A stretch of DNA of 64,000 nucleotides from NCBI RefSeq assembly GCF_027270315.1, contig NZ_CP114413.1, positions 7,688,001 through 7,752,000 on the forward strand, written 5' to 3'. This document shows positions 49,477 to 58,078 of this stretch, in pieces; the stretch's first letter is position 1, and each line of letters begins with the position of its first letter. Under the pieces are notes generated by a model. That model did not search any database and had not been told where the DNA came from. It saw only the letters and a program-made list of their open reading frames with translations. This DNA comes from Streptomyces cinnabarinus (GTDB lineage Bacteria; Actinomycetota; Actinomycetes; Streptomycetales; Streptomycetaceae). A program made the translations under genes and the position numbers.

Positions 49477-50945
49477 GACGGGCCCTCCGGGGACGGCCCG
49501 TCGGCGGGCAGGGGGAGTCGTAAGGTGAACACGGCGCCCCCTTCGGGCCGGTTCGCCGCGCTGATCGTGCCGCCGTGCATCCGGACGTTCTCCGCGGTGA
49601 TCGCGAGGCCCAGGCCGCTGCCCTCGGTACGGGTGCGGGCCGCGTCCGACTTGTAGAACCGCTCGAAGACGTACGGCAGCACGCTGTCGGGGATGCCCGG
49701 ACCGCTGTCCAGCACCTCGATCACCGCGCCCCGCTCTCCGTCCGCGGACAGCCTGAGCAGGACCGGACGGGCGCCGTGCCGCAGGGCGTTGCCGACCAGG
49801 TTGGCGACGACCACGTCCAGGCGGCGCGGGTCGACCCGGCCGCGCAGGGCATCCGGCGGCGGCAGCTCGCACTCCACCAGGCCGGTCCAGGCGCGGGCGG
49901 CGAGGGTGCGGCGCAGTGACTCGGCGAGGTCGATCTCGTCCCGGTGCAGCACCGCCGCGCCCGCGTCGAAACGGGAGATCTCCATCAGGTCGTCCACCAG
50001 CCGGGCCAGTTTCACGGTCTCCTCGCTGATCAGCCGGACCGCCTCGGCGGTGTCCGGGGCCAGGCGCTCGGCGTCCTCGTCGAGCACGTCGGTGACCGCC
50101 GACATCGCGGCCAGCGGAGTGCGCAGCTCGTGCGACACGTCCGCGGCGAACCGGCGGGCCCGCGCCTCCATGCCGCGCAGTTCGGCCACCGACTGCTCCA
50201 GCGCGGCGGCCGTCTCGTTGAACGTGTGCGACAGATCGGCGAGTTCGTCGGAGCCGTTGACCGCCAGCCGGGTGTCCAGACGCCCCTCGGCGATGGAGCG
50301 GGTGGCCCGGCGCAGCGCCCGCACCGGCCGCAGCACCCCGCGCGCCGCCAGCAGCGCCAGCAGCACGGCGAGCCCGAGGGCGGGCACGGTGGCCCGCTCC
50401 ACGGCGTCGACCAGGGCGTCGACATAGGCCCGTTCCGTGGACTGCGGCACGGTCAGGAAGACCCGGACGCCGGATGGGTAGGCGCCGCCGTCGGACGCGG
50501 CGAAGGTGACCGACATGCCGACGACCAGCGAGGTGTGGCCGCCGCTGTCGACCCGTTGGAACACCGTGGCCATGCTCGACTCGACGGAGGCGCGCAGGGC
50601 GGGGGTGAGTTCTGAGAACGGGTCGTCGGGGATCGAGGTGGCGCTCAGCTCGCCGTACGTGGCCAGGACCCGCCAGGTTCCGGTGGGTTCGACATTGGCC
50701 ACGTCCGTCGCGAACCGGCGCAGCTCGTCCTCGCCGGGCGGGAACGCCAGATCCTGGGCGAGCCGTCCGACCTGGGTGCGCAGCAGTTGGATCACCGTGT
50801 CCTGGCTCTGCTGGAGCACGCCCCGGCGCGCCTCGCGGAAGGTCAGCGCGCCGGTCGTGGCGGCCGTGACCGCGGCGACCACTACGAAGGCCACCACCAA
50901 CCGCACGCGCAGACTGCGCAGTTGCGACACGCTCGGCCGTCTCAC
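49473..50945 (-). CDS. Sensor histidine kinase
   Basis: 490 residues from GTG 50945 (GTGA overlap with the regulator). Order: helix 1 (LVVAFVVVAAVTAATTGALTF), extracytoplasmic sensor about 40-180, helix 2 (VPALGLAVLLALLAARGVL), HAMP (PVRALRRATRSIAEGRLDTRL), HisKA with phospho-acceptor in FAADVSHELRTPLAAM, and HATPase_c with N-box NLVGNALRHG, G1 DSGPGIPD, F-box FERFYK and G2 GSGLGLAI. It phosphorylates the response regulator upstream. The layout is of the AfsQ2/CseC type. Confidence 0.93.
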   Translation of the reverse strand: MRRPSVSQLRSLRVRLVVAFVVVAAVTAATTGALTFREARRGVLQQSQDTVIQLLRTQVGRLAQDLAFPPGEDELRRFATDVANVEPTGTWRVLATYGELSATSIPDDPFSELTPALRASVESSMATVFQRVDSGGHTSLVVGMSVTFAASDGGAYPSGVRVFLTVPQSTERAYVDALVDAVERATVPALGLAVLLALLAARGVLRPVRALRRATRSIAEGRLDTRLAVNGSDELADLSHTFNETAAALEQSVAELRGMEARARRFAADVSHELRTPLAAMSAVTDVLDEDAERLAPDTAEAVRLISEETVKLARLVDDLMEISRFDAGAAVLHRDEIDLAESLRRTLAARAWTGLVECELPPPDALRGRVDPRRLDVVVANLVGNALRHGARPVLLRLSADGERGAVIEVLDSGPGIPDSVLPYVFERFYKSDAARTRTEGSGLGLAITAENVRMHGGTISAANRPEGGAVFTLRLPLPADGPSPEGPS

Positions 50946-51634
50946 CGGGCCGCGAACCGGTAGCCGAAGCCGCGCACGGTCTGGATGTAGCGCGGCTCGC
51001 GCGGCGGTTCGCCCATCTTGGCGCGCAGCCGCTTGACGCAGGCGTCCACCAGCCTCGCGTCCCCGTGATAGCTGTGCTCCCAGACCGCCTCCAGCAACTG
51101 CTGTCTGCTGAACACCTGGCCGGGGGAGGCGGACAGGGTGAGCAGCAGCCGCAGTTCGGACGGGGCGAGCGCGATCGGCACGCCGTCCCGGGCGACGCAG
51201 AGCCCGGCCCGATCGACGGCCAGCTCGCCGTAGGTGTCGATCTTCGGGATCCCGGCCTCGCCGGGCGCCCCGGTCGCCCGGCGCAGCACCGCCCGGATAC
51301 GGGCCTGGAGCACCCGCGCCTGCACGGGCTTGACCACGTAGTCGTCGGCGCCCGCCTCCAGCCCCACCACGATGTCCTCGTCGTCGCCCCGCGCGGTCAC
51401 CATGATGATCGGCAGGGTCTGGTCGAGGGCGCGCAGCGCATGGCAGACATCCAGGCCGGGCATCCCCGGGAGCATCAGGTCCAGCACCACGACGTCCGGC
51501 CGGAAGGACCGCACCCGGCCGAGACCGTCCTCCCCGTTCTCCACGGCGGCGACCTCATGTCCCTGGCGGCGCAGGGCGAGTGCGACTGCCTTCCGCACGG
51601 CGTGGTCGTCCTCGATCAGCAGTACGCGTGGCAT
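50942..51634 (-). CDS. OmpR/PhoB-type response regulator (AfsQ1/CseB-like)
   Basis: 230 residues from ATG 51634; an in-frame ATG at 51664 would add ten. Receiver domain: LLIEDDHAVRKAVALAL (acidic pair), phospho-acceptor Asp in VVVLDLMLPGMPG, Thr in IIMVTARGDDEDIVVGLEAGADDYVVKPV. The OmpR winged helix ends KRLRAKMGEPPREPRYIQTVRGFGYRF. It is divergent from a DUF3152 gene. The intergenic region has a GTTAT-N6-GTTAC element, one base off the GTnAC-N6-GTnAC site of AfsQ1. Confidence 0.92.
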   Translation of the reverse strand: MPRVLLIEDDHAVRKAVALALRRQGHEVAAVENGEDGLGRVRSFRPDVVVLDLMLPGMPGLDVCHALRALDQTLPIIMVTARGDDEDIVVGLEAGADDYVVKPVQARVLQARIRAVLRRATGAPGEAGIPKIDTYGELAVDRAGLCVARDGVPIALAPSELRLLLTLSASPGQVFSRQQLLEAVWEHSYHGDARLVDACVKRLRAKMGEPPREPRYIQTVRGFGYRFAAR

Positions 51635-51712
51635 GCGGTCAGTATCCGCACGGCGGTGGACCATCAGCGACGTTGTTACGGGATGATCATATAAACCCGC
51701 ACTCCGCCGTCC

Positions 51713-51728
51713 GTTATCTCTTCGTTAC
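51713..51728. promoter_or_regulatory. AfsQ1-like direct-repeat site
   Basis: GTTAT-N6-GTTAC, an 11-bp-spaced direct repeat matching GTnAC-N6-GTnAC except for one base. It lies 46 bp before the DUF3152 gene and 78 bp from the regulator start, so it could control both. Confidence 0.45.
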
Positions 51729-51773
51729 CGCTTGAGCCAGGGTCGATCACACTGCGATCACAGCCTGGCGAAC

Positions 51774-52583
51774 ATGACCACGCGCACCGCACGTTCATCC
51801 CGTGGCCGACGACGCGCCGCCCCGCGCAGGCGGAGGGCGCCGCTGTGGGGAGCCGTGGCCGCACTGGCCGTCCTGGGCGCCGCCGGTTTCGCGGTCGTGG
51901 ACGCGGCGGACTCTCCTTCGCCACGCCACAAGTCCCGTTCTTCGGCGCCTCCTCGGGCCACCGGGTCCCCCGCTCCCTCTCCTTCCCCGTCACGCGAGGC
52001 CACCGCCGAGCCCGACATTCCCTCGACGGGTCCGGGCACGTTCACCGGCGCGGGCGGCTCCGGCGGGAAGGCGGGATCGGGCCCGGCCCTGCGCTACCGG
52101 GTCGAGGTGGAGGACGGACTCGATCTCGACGCGGCGGACGTCGCCCGGCAGGTCGAGCGCATCCTGGCCGACCCGCGCGGCTGGACCGCGGACGGGCACT
52201 CGGCGTTCCAGCGGGTGCCGGACGGCACGACCGACTTCGTCGTGCGGATCGCGACCCCGGGGACCGTGGACGAGATCTGCGCGCAGCATGGCCTCGACAC
52301 CCATGGCGAGTACAACTGCAACGTGGCGCAGAACGTGATGGTGAACCTGGAGCGCTGGCTGCTGGCAACACCCGTCTACGCGAAGGACGTCACCGCGTAC
52401 CGGGCGCTGATCATCAACCACGAGGTGGGCCACTTCCTCGGTCACGGTCACGTGGGCTGCCCGGGGCCCGGTCAGCCCGCCCCCGCCATGATGCAGCAGA
52501 TCAAGGGCATGCACGGATGCGTGCCCAATGTCTGGCCGTATGACGAGCGGGGGCGGTACGTGACCGGGCCGGCCGTGTCCTGA
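51774..52583 (+). CDS. DUF3152 protein, membrane-anchored, zincin-like
   Basis: 269 residues from ATG 51774. A very basic N-terminus and one helix (LWGAVAALAVLGAAGFAVV) anchor it, followed by a Ser/Pro/Thr-rich linker to about residue 85. The DUF3152 domain then holds IINHEVGHFLGHGHVGCPGPG, a metalloprotease-like His-Glu-x-x-His-x4-Gly-His helix, with Cys pairs (ICAQ, YNCNV, HVGC, HGCV) for disulphides. It is probably an exported zinc peptidase or binding protein. Divergence from the two-component system suggests it is a regulated target. Confidence 0.87.
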   Translation: MTTRTARSSRGRRRAAPRRRRAPLWGAVAALAVLGAAGFAVVDAADSPSPRHKSRSSAPPRATGSPAPSPSPSREATAEPDIPSTGPGTFTGAGGSGGKAGSGPALRYRVEVEDGLDLDAADVARQVERILADPRGWTADGHSAFQRVPDGTTDFVVRIATPGTVDEICAQHGLDTHGEYNCNVAQNVMVNLERWLLATPVYAKDVTAYRALIINHEVGHFLGHGHVGCPGPGQPAPAMMQQIKGMHGCVPNVWPYDERGRYVTGPAVS

Positions 52584-52597
52584 ACCGGGGGAGCGGA

Positions 52598-53365
52598 TCA
52601 GGCGTACGGGTCGAAGGGGATCCCTGACGGCTTCGAGTTCGCCAAGGCGTACTGGAAGTCACCGTCGTCGATCTTGATGGTCGCCGAACCGAAGTCCGCG
52701 CCCATCAGCTTGTCGCGGTACCCGGCCGGATAGCCGTTCCAGCCGACGAGACGCGGGAAGAACCAGTTGCCGGTGTGGTTCTCGGCCGGCTCGTCATTGC
52801 CGCCCGCGAAGCGGAAGCAGTGACTCGATATGCCGTCCTTGTGGTAGACGATCTTCGGATGGGTGCCGTCGAAGCGGATCGCCGAACGGGCCGCCACCTG
52901 GTACGAGTTGTGCTGCGACACCGACACGTACTGGACCTCGCTGTCCCGGACCCACACCACCACGTGCTCCCAGTCATGGGTGTGCCCGAGCGCCGCCGGG
53001 CCCAGGGTGATCTGGTCCTTCTCGAAGTAGCTGGCGTACATGATCGCGCACCAGCCGTTGTTGCACTCGGCCCGTGAATAGGTGTTGGCGTTGGCGAGTT
53101 GGGCGTGGTCACGGCACTTGCCGTTGACGTCGCCGCCCAGCCTCAGGCCCGGGTTGAGGGTGCCGTTGGCGCCGATCGCGGCGGTCGCGTAGCAGCCGTC
53201 ACGGTCGTAGTCGTAGGCGGGGGAGAAGGTCTGCTCCAGGCCGTCCGCGTTCTGTGGCAGCAGGGTCAGCACGTCCGCGTGGGCGCTCGCGGGGAGTGCC
53301 ACGACGAGCGTCAGCGCGCCAAGCGTGCCGAGGACGGCCCGGGTCAGGGATCTCAGTGTGCGCAT
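52598..53365 (-). CDS. NPP1/necrosis-inducing (NLP) family secreted protein
   Basis: 255 residues with a clear signal peptide (VLGTLGALTLVVALPASAHA, cleavage near residue 30). The NLP core motif GHTHDWEHVVVWV corresponds to GHRHDWE, with Thr for Arg. Five cysteines lie in the mature part, some likely paired. NLPs bind plant glycosyl-inositol-phosphoceramides and lyse dicot membranes; non-lytic members also occur. It is the last gene of an operon with a beta-helix protein and GH19 chitinase. Confidence 0.9.
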   Translation of the reverse strand: MRTLRSLTRAVLGTLGALTLVVALPASAHADVLTLLPQNADGLEQTFSPAYDYDRDGCYATAAIGANGTLNPGLRLGGDVNGKCRDHAQLANANTYSRAECNNGWCAIMYASYFEKDQITLGPAALGHTHDWEHVVVWVRDSEVQYVSVSQHNSYQVAARSAIRFDGTHPKIVYHKDGISSHCFRFAGGNDEPAENHTGNWFFPRLVGWNGYPAGYRDKLMGADFGSATIKIDDGDFQYALANSKPSGIPFDPYA

Positions 53366-53377
53366 CGCCTCTCTCCG

Positions 53378-54493
53378 TCAGCAGTAGAGGTTGCCGCCGG
53401 GGCCGACCCCGAGGATCGAGGTGAACCGGTTGTAGGCGTCCACCCGGGACTGCACCTGCGCCGGGTTGCGGCCGTCGCACTCCAGGGAGCCGTTGATGCT
53501 GCGGATCGTCTGCCCGAAACCGGCCTGGTTGACCATGGCGTTGTGCGGGGTCATGGTGCCAGGGCCGGTCTGGGTGTTCCAGTACCACAGGCCGGTCCGC
53601 CAGGCGACGGAGGCGTCGTTCTGCACCAGCCAGGGGTTGTTGAGCAGATCCAGCCCCAATGCGTCTCCCGCGGCCTTGTAGTTGAAGTTCCAGGAGAGCT
53701 GGATCGGGCCGCGGCCGTAGTAGGCGGCCTGGCCGGCCGGGCAGCCGTACGACTGGCCCCAGTCGCAGTAGTGGGGGTAGTTGGCGGTGTTCTGCTCGAC
53801 GACGTGGACCAGGCCGCCGGTCTCGTGGTTGACGTTGGCGAGGAAGGCCGCGGCCTCCTGCTTCTTCACGGTGTCGCTGCCGGTGTTCGCGAATCCGGGG
53901 TAGGCGCTGAGCGCGGCCCGCAGGCCGCTGTAGGTGTAGAAGGAGTTCCGGTTCGGGAACATCTGGTTGAACTGCGCCTCGGAGACCACGAACCCGGACG
54001 GGTTGGTGCCGCCGCCGCTCGCGGGCGCGGTCCACTTCTGGTTGGCGCCGCCGGTGCAGCTCCAGATCTGCAGCCGGGTGCCGTTGGCGCTGGTGTTGCC
54101 GCGGACGTCCAGGCACTTGTTGGCGGCCGGGTTGACGATGTCCCGCGCCGAGCTGACGACCCACTGCTGGTTGGCGCCGCCGGAACAGTCCCAGAGCTGG
54201 ACCGACGCGCCGTCCGCGGTGGAGCGGTCGACGACGTCGAGACACTTGCCGAGCGCGCGCAGGGTGCCGTCACCGGAGTTGGACCACACCTGTGCGCCGG
54301 TGCCGTTGCAGTCGTAGAGCTGTACGGCGGTGCCGTTGGCGGAGCTCGCGCCCGCCACGTCGACGCACTTGCCGGCGAGGCCGGTGATGGTGCCGGAGGC
54401 GGCCTGGGCGGGAGTCGCGGAGAACAGGGCCGCCAGGAGGGCGGCGAGCACGGCGAGAATCGTGCCGCGTCCGATGATGCGTGGGGTGGACAT
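53378..54493 (-). CDS. GH19 chitinase with N-terminal RICIN (CBM13-like) lectin domain
   Basis: 371 residues. Signal peptide to about residue 31 (LAALFSATPAQAA). RICIN beta-trefoil at about 33-155 with three repeats (GKCVDVAG..QLYDCNGTGAQVW, GKCLDVVD..WDCSGGANQQW, NKCLDVRG..WSCTGGANQKW). GH19 domain from about 165: catalytic Glu224 in VNHETGGL, probable second acid in VVEQN, and YYGRGPIQLSWNFNY with LWYWNTQTG. It hydrolyses fungal-wall chitin to chito-oligomers. It starts 17 nt after the upstream gene. Confidence 0.95.
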   Translation of the reverse strand: MSTPRIIGRGTILAVLAALLAALFSATPAQAASGTITGLAGKCVDVAGASSANGTAVQLYDCNGTGAQVWSNSGDGTLRALGKCLDVVDRSTADGASVQLWDCSGGANQQWVVSSARDIVNPAANKCLDVRGNTSANGTRLQIWSCTGGANQKWTAPASGGGTNPSGFVVSEAQFNQMFPNRNSFYTYSGLRAALSAYPGFANTGSDTVKKQEAAAFLANVNHETGGLVHVVEQNTANYPHYCDWGQSYGCPAGQAAYYGRGPIQLSWNFNYKAAGDALGLDLLNNPWLVQNDASVAWRTGLWYWNTQTGPGTMTPHNAMVNQAGFGQTIRSINGSLECDGRNPAQVQSRVDAYNRFTSILGVGPGGNLYC

Positions 54494-54510
54494 GATGAAC
54501 GAGGCTCCTT

Positions 54511-56694
54511 CTACGGGTAGTTGCTCAGGTTGGCCACGTTGGTCGTGGAGTTGGACGGGCCACCGCGGTCGTTGATGACGTGCCGGATGGTGCCGGTGCC
54601 GCCGAGGGAGACCGTCACCATGCTCCGGAAGGTCACGCCCGCGCGGTTCGGCGCCTCGATGGCCCGCTCGGCGGTGACGCTCGGGTTGACGTTGAAGTAG
54701 CAGTAGCTGCCGAGGCCGTAGGCCTGGTGGCTGGTGACGCCGTCCGCGACCTTGTAGGCGGCGTAGCCCTGGGTGGAGCCGTTCATCCAGGCGGCCTGGT
54801 TGGGCGGGTCGTAGGGCATCTCGTTCTGGTAGAAGTACGTCCGGCCGCCGTTGCCGTTCCAGATGGTCTGGTACTTCTGGTAGTGCTCGACGAACAGGCC
54901 GTACATGGTGACGTCGTCGCCGTTGACGATCAGGCCGGTGTCACCGGTGTTGGAGTTCCAGCCGATGCCGGTGCCGTGGTCGCCGCGCCAGATCCAGGTG
55001 TGGTCGCCGATGACGTGGTCGCTGTTGACGACAAGGCTGGTGGTCGCCTTGCCGACGGCGGCGCCGCCGACGCGGAAGTAGACGTCGTGCAGGGACGTCG
55101 GGTTCGCGGCGTGCGAAGCGGAGGAGCCCGCCGGGCCGACCTCCATCAGGGTGGGCGAGTTGGTGGTGCCCGCGTCGAAGAGGACGCCCGCGACCTTCAC
55201 CCCGTCGACGTCGGCCACCTTCATGGCGGTGACACCGTTGTCGGGGATGAACGTGGCGAGGCCGAGTCCCAGGACGACCGTGTCGGCGCGGTTGACCTGA
55301 AGCGTCTGGTTGAGGTGGTAGACGCCCGGGGTGACCAGGAGGTTCTTGCCCGCCGCCAGCGCCGTGTTGATGTCCGAGGCGGTCGCGCCCGGCTTCACGA
55401 CGTAGAAGCTGTCCAGGGACAGCGAGCTGCCGGCCGGAGAGCCGCCCGCCCAGCTGGTGGCCGTGGAGTTGGTGCGCACGGACGGCACGAACACCTTGTA
55501 GGCACCGTCACCGTCGATGTACAGGAATGGCTTCTCCCGGCTGACCGGGGTCTGCGCGACCGTGGTGTACGGCGGGTTGGGGAAGCTGGTGCCGGGCACG
55601 CCCTGGCTGCCGACGAAGACCATGTTCCAGTTGGACCCGGTCCAGCTGCCGAGCTGGGAGTTGCGGGTCAGCCACTGCTGCTGGGTACCGGAGTTGACCT
55701 GGCCGTCGACCTTGGTGTCGGCGAACAGTCCGCCGCTGGCCCAGCCGCCGTCGTCCAGGGCGAGGTTGCCGCGCAGATGCATCCGGCGGTAGGACGCGGC
55801 CTGCGAGACCGCCCAACGGTCGTTGCCGCCCGTCGGGTTGACCGAGAGGTTCTCGGCGCCGCGCCAGAAGTTCTGGGTGGCGTTCTGCGGCGGGAACCAG
55901 TCGGCCTCGGCGTGCACAGCGCCGTTGATGGTGACCGCGTCGGGGGAGAGGCCGAGCCCGGCGACCTGGGTGTAGAAGCCGACGTTGACGTCCGCGTCGT
56001 AGGCGCCCGGCTTGAACAGCACGGCGTGGCGCTGGGAGCCGAACTGGTTGGTCTCCTGCTGCTGGAAGATCGTGTTCAGCCGGGACTGGATCGTGGAGGA
56101 CGCCATCGAGGGGTCGAACACGACGACGTTCGGGCCGAGATCGGGCGTGGCCGTCGACTGGGACACCGGCACCACCTGGAAGCGCTGGGCCGCGCTGCCG
56201 TTGCAGGTGTACTGCACGAACTGCACGCTGTCGGCGGTGGCGGCGGCCGGGTCGTCCAGGCACTTGCCGCTGTTGCGGTTGACGAAGCGGTACGCGCCGC
56301 CGCCCAGGTCGACGGGCAGCCACTGCTGGTTGGCGCCGCCGCCGTAGGACCACAGATGGACCGGAGCGTTGTCGGCCGTGGAGACGTCGGAGACGTCCAC
56401 GACCTGGGAGGTGTTGTTGGCGTTGCTGATCCGGACGTAGCCGTCGCTGGTGGCGGTGAAGCTCCAGCGCTGGGCGGTGGTGCCGTTGCAGGAGTACTGC
56501 TGCACGGCCGTGCCGTTGGCGGTGCCGGCCGCGCGGGCGTCCAGGCATCTGCCGCTGGCGGCGTTCATGACGGTGGCGAAGCCGGTGGGCAGCGCCTGGG
56601 CCGCGGCGTGCGCGGGTGTGGGGAGGGTGCCGAGCAGGCCGGCGGCCAGGGAGAGAACGGCCAGGGGGATGGCCGGGGGGTGGGGTCTTGACAT
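54511..56694 (-). CDS. Secreted RICIN plus right-handed beta-helix protein (putative polysaccharide hydrolase)
   Basis: 727 residues from ATG 56694; GTG 56700 is also possible. Signal peptide (LAVLSLAAGLLGTLPTPAHA), then a RICIN lectin at about 40-180 (GRCLDARAAG, QQYSCNGTTAQRW, GGGANQQWLPVD, GKCLDDPAAA, CNGSAAQRFQVV). A long catalytic-like region follows: AVLFKPGAYDADVNVGFYTQVAGLG, DTVVLGLGLATFIPDNGVTAMKV, GDHTWIWRGDHG, typical of parallel beta-helix carbohydrate-active proteins (sometimes misnamed adenylyl cyclase). First gene of the chitinase/NLP operon. Substrate unknown; fungal or plant glucan is likely. Confidence 0.85.
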   Translation of the reverse strand: MSRPHPPAIPLAVLSLAAGLLGTLPTPAHAAAQALPTGFATVMNAASGRCLDARAAGTANGTAVQQYSCNGTTAQRWSFTATSDGYVRISNANNTSQVVDVSDVSTADNAPVHLWSYGGGANQQWLPVDLGGGAYRFVNRNSGKCLDDPAAATADSVQFVQYTCNGSAAQRFQVVPVSQSTATPDLGPNVVVFDPSMASSTIQSRLNTIFQQQETNQFGSQRHAVLFKPGAYDADVNVGFYTQVAGLGLSPDAVTINGAVHAEADWFPPQNATQNFWRGAENLSVNPTGGNDRWAVSQAASYRRMHLRGNLALDDGGWASGGLFADTKVDGQVNSGTQQQWLTRNSQLGSWTGSNWNMVFVGSQGVPGTSFPNPPYTTVAQTPVSREKPFLYIDGDGAYKVFVPSVRTNSTATSWAGGSPAGSSLSLDSFYVVKPGATASDINTALAAGKNLLVTPGVYHLNQTLQVNRADTVVLGLGLATFIPDNGVTAMKVADVDGVKVAGVLFDAGTTNSPTLMEVGPAGSSASHAANPTSLHDVYFRVGGAAVGKATTSLVVNSDHVIGDHTWIWRGDHGTGIGWNSNTGDTGLIVNGDDVTMYGLFVEHYQKYQTIWNGNGGRTYFYQNEMPYDPPNQAAWMNGSTQGYAAYKVADGVTSHQAYGLGSYCYFNVNPSVTAERAIEAPNRAGVTFRSMVTVSLGGTGTIRHVINDRGGPSNSTTNVANLSNYP

Positions 56695-56702
56695 GCCCAC
56701 GG

Positions 56703-56731
56703 AACTTAAAGGTCTGGACCACTTACGTCAA
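56703..56731 (-). promoter_or_regulatory. Predicted promoter with DasR-type dre box
   Basis: Minus-strand TTGACG (56731-56726), a 17-bp spacer and TAAGTT (56708-56703). The spacer carries TGGTCCAGACC (part of 56708-56723, minus strand), close to the DasR element ACTGGTCTAGACCACT and the direct repeats of Streptomyces chitinase promoters. The start codon follows about 9 bp after the -10 with no ribosome site, implying a leaderless or nearly leaderless message. Confidence 0.7.
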
Positions 56732-56795
56732 TAGGTGAAGTAAGTATTGAGGTAAGTGGGTTGCAGTCCAGGGACAGAGGTCGGCGAACGCGACG

Positions 56796-56837
56796 CTGCC
56801 GGGACGTCACCCTCCCCCGAAGGTGGCGTCCCGGCAG
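56796..56837. terminator. Strong hairpin terminator after the metallopeptidase gene
   Basis: CTGCCGGGACGTCACC (56796-56811) pairs with GGTGGCGTCCCGGCAG (56822-56837) with one mismatch and a 10-nt loop. It lies downstream of the minus-strand gene ending at 56896 and insulates the chitinase-operon promoter. Confidence 0.8.
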
Positions 56838-56895
56838 CTCCCCCGGCGCCGGACTGGTGGTCCGTCCGTCCGTGTGCGGTCCGTACCCGTGCCGA

Positions 56896-57981
56896 TTACC
56901 AGCACATCACCGCGGTTTCCCCCGACCCCCAGGCGGAGTACAGGCGCACACGGACGAAGTAGCGGCGGCCCTTGACGAGATGGGCCTTGATCCTGGTGTT
57001 GCCGGACGTGCCCGAGTCGTCCTGGCCGGTGAGATAGCGGGGCTCGCCGTCCCGCTCCTCGAAGACCACCACGACGGTGTCGCTGTCGCCGAAGGTGCCC
57101 ACCGTGTACTCGCGGGTCTCCGACGGCTCGACGGTGAAGTCGGCCTGCTCACCCGGGCCGAGACCGATCGGCGCCGAGCGGAACGGCACCAGCGCGGTCG
57201 GCCTTGCGGGGCCGGTCGGCGGGTACCAGCGCAGGACGAACTCCTTGTCGGCGGGCGAGAGAGCGCCGGGCGGGTTCAGCCCCCCGCGGAACTGCTCGGG
57301 CTCCAGGATCAGCCCCGCCTCGAAGGGGTACTCCATGATCGACTGCGGGTCCCAGGCGGAGCCGTTGACCTCGTCCGGGTCCAGCTTGCGCAGAATGTTG
57401 AAGAACGTCGTCTCCCGGCTCCAGAAGTTCGGCGGTCCGCCGAGGTCCGCGACGACGGCCTCGTCGTCCCAGTGGATACCGGCGAACGGGCTCTGGTGCT
57501 CGTGCAGCATGCCCAGCGCGTGCCCGATCTCGTGCAGAGCGGTCGCCCGCTCCCCGGGCACGGTCAGGTCCCAGCCGAAGTTCATGGTGCGCTCGTTCAG
57601 GCCGACCTGGAGCGCGTCCTTGCCCACGGTCGACCAGGAACCGTCACCCGGCTGGAACCCGATCCGCAACTCCGCTTCCGAGCGGTCCGAGACCTCGGTG
57701 AACGACACCCCGATGCCGAGGTCCCGCCACTCCTGGAAGCACTCGCGCACCACGTCCCGCTGCTCCTTCGCGCCGACCCACGACACCCGCCGGGACCCCC
57801 CGGTCCCCGGTACGGAAATCACGGACGCGTCGTTGTCGCCGTCGAAGAAGCAGTAGTGCAGGACCGTGTTGTTGACCCACATCCGGCGTCCGCCGATGAG
57901 CGCGCGCTGCCGCTCGGCGGTCAGCCCCGGTGCCAGAACGGGGGCCGACTGCTGCGCGAGGGAGCAGTAGCGAGCGGTCAT
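56896..57981 (-). CDS. Astacin-like (M12A) zinc metallopeptidase
   Basis: 361 residues from ATG 57981. Catalytic domain about 30-230: zinc helix ATALHEIGHALGMLHEHQSP gives His-Glu-x-x-His-x-x-Gly-x-x-His-Glu, and the Met-turn SIMEYPF follows 60-70 residues later. The front strand MWVNNTVLHYCFF is usual for astacins. A C-terminal beta-rich domain (about 255-361; SETREYTVGTFGDSDTVVVVFEE, GRRYFVRVRLYSAWGSGETAVMCW) resembles a pre-peptidase/P-type domain. No signal peptide is evident, so it may act inside the cell or leave by a non-Sec route. Confidence 0.9.
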   Translation of the reverse strand: MTARYCSLAQQSAPVLAPGLTAERQRALIGGRRMWVNNTVLHYCFFDGDNDASVISVPGTGGSRRVSWVGAKEQRDVVRECFQEWRDLGIGVSFTEVSDRSEAELRIGFQPGDGSWSTVGKDALQVGLNERTMNFGWDLTVPGERATALHEIGHALGMLHEHQSPFAGIHWDDEAVVADLGGPPNFWSRETTFFNILRKLDPDEVNGSAWDPQSIMEYPFEAGLILEPEQFRGGLNPPGALSPADKEFVLRWYPPTGPARPTALVPFRSAPIGLGPGEQADFTVEPSETREYTVGTFGDSDTVVVVFEERDGEPRYLTGQDDSGTSGNTRIKAHLVKGRRYFVRVRLYSAWGSGETAVMCW

Positions 57982-58035
57982 GCGGCAAGGTTGCCGCCGT
58001 GGGCCGCCCCGCGCCTGAGTCGGGGGCTACTCAAG

Positions 58036-58055
58036 TCACCCTGTATCAGGGGTGA
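58036..58055. promoter_or_regulatory. Inverted repeat containing CCCTGTATCA, upstream of the LuxR gene
   Basis: TCACCC-N8-GGGTGA (58036-58055) includes CCCTGTATCA (58039-58048). The same ten bases occur at 62528-62537 in the CHAT/subtilase divergent region. Candidate site for a common regulator, perhaps the LuxR protein itself. Confidence 0.4.
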
Positions 58056-58078
58056 GTAACCCGGCTCTATTGGGTGTG

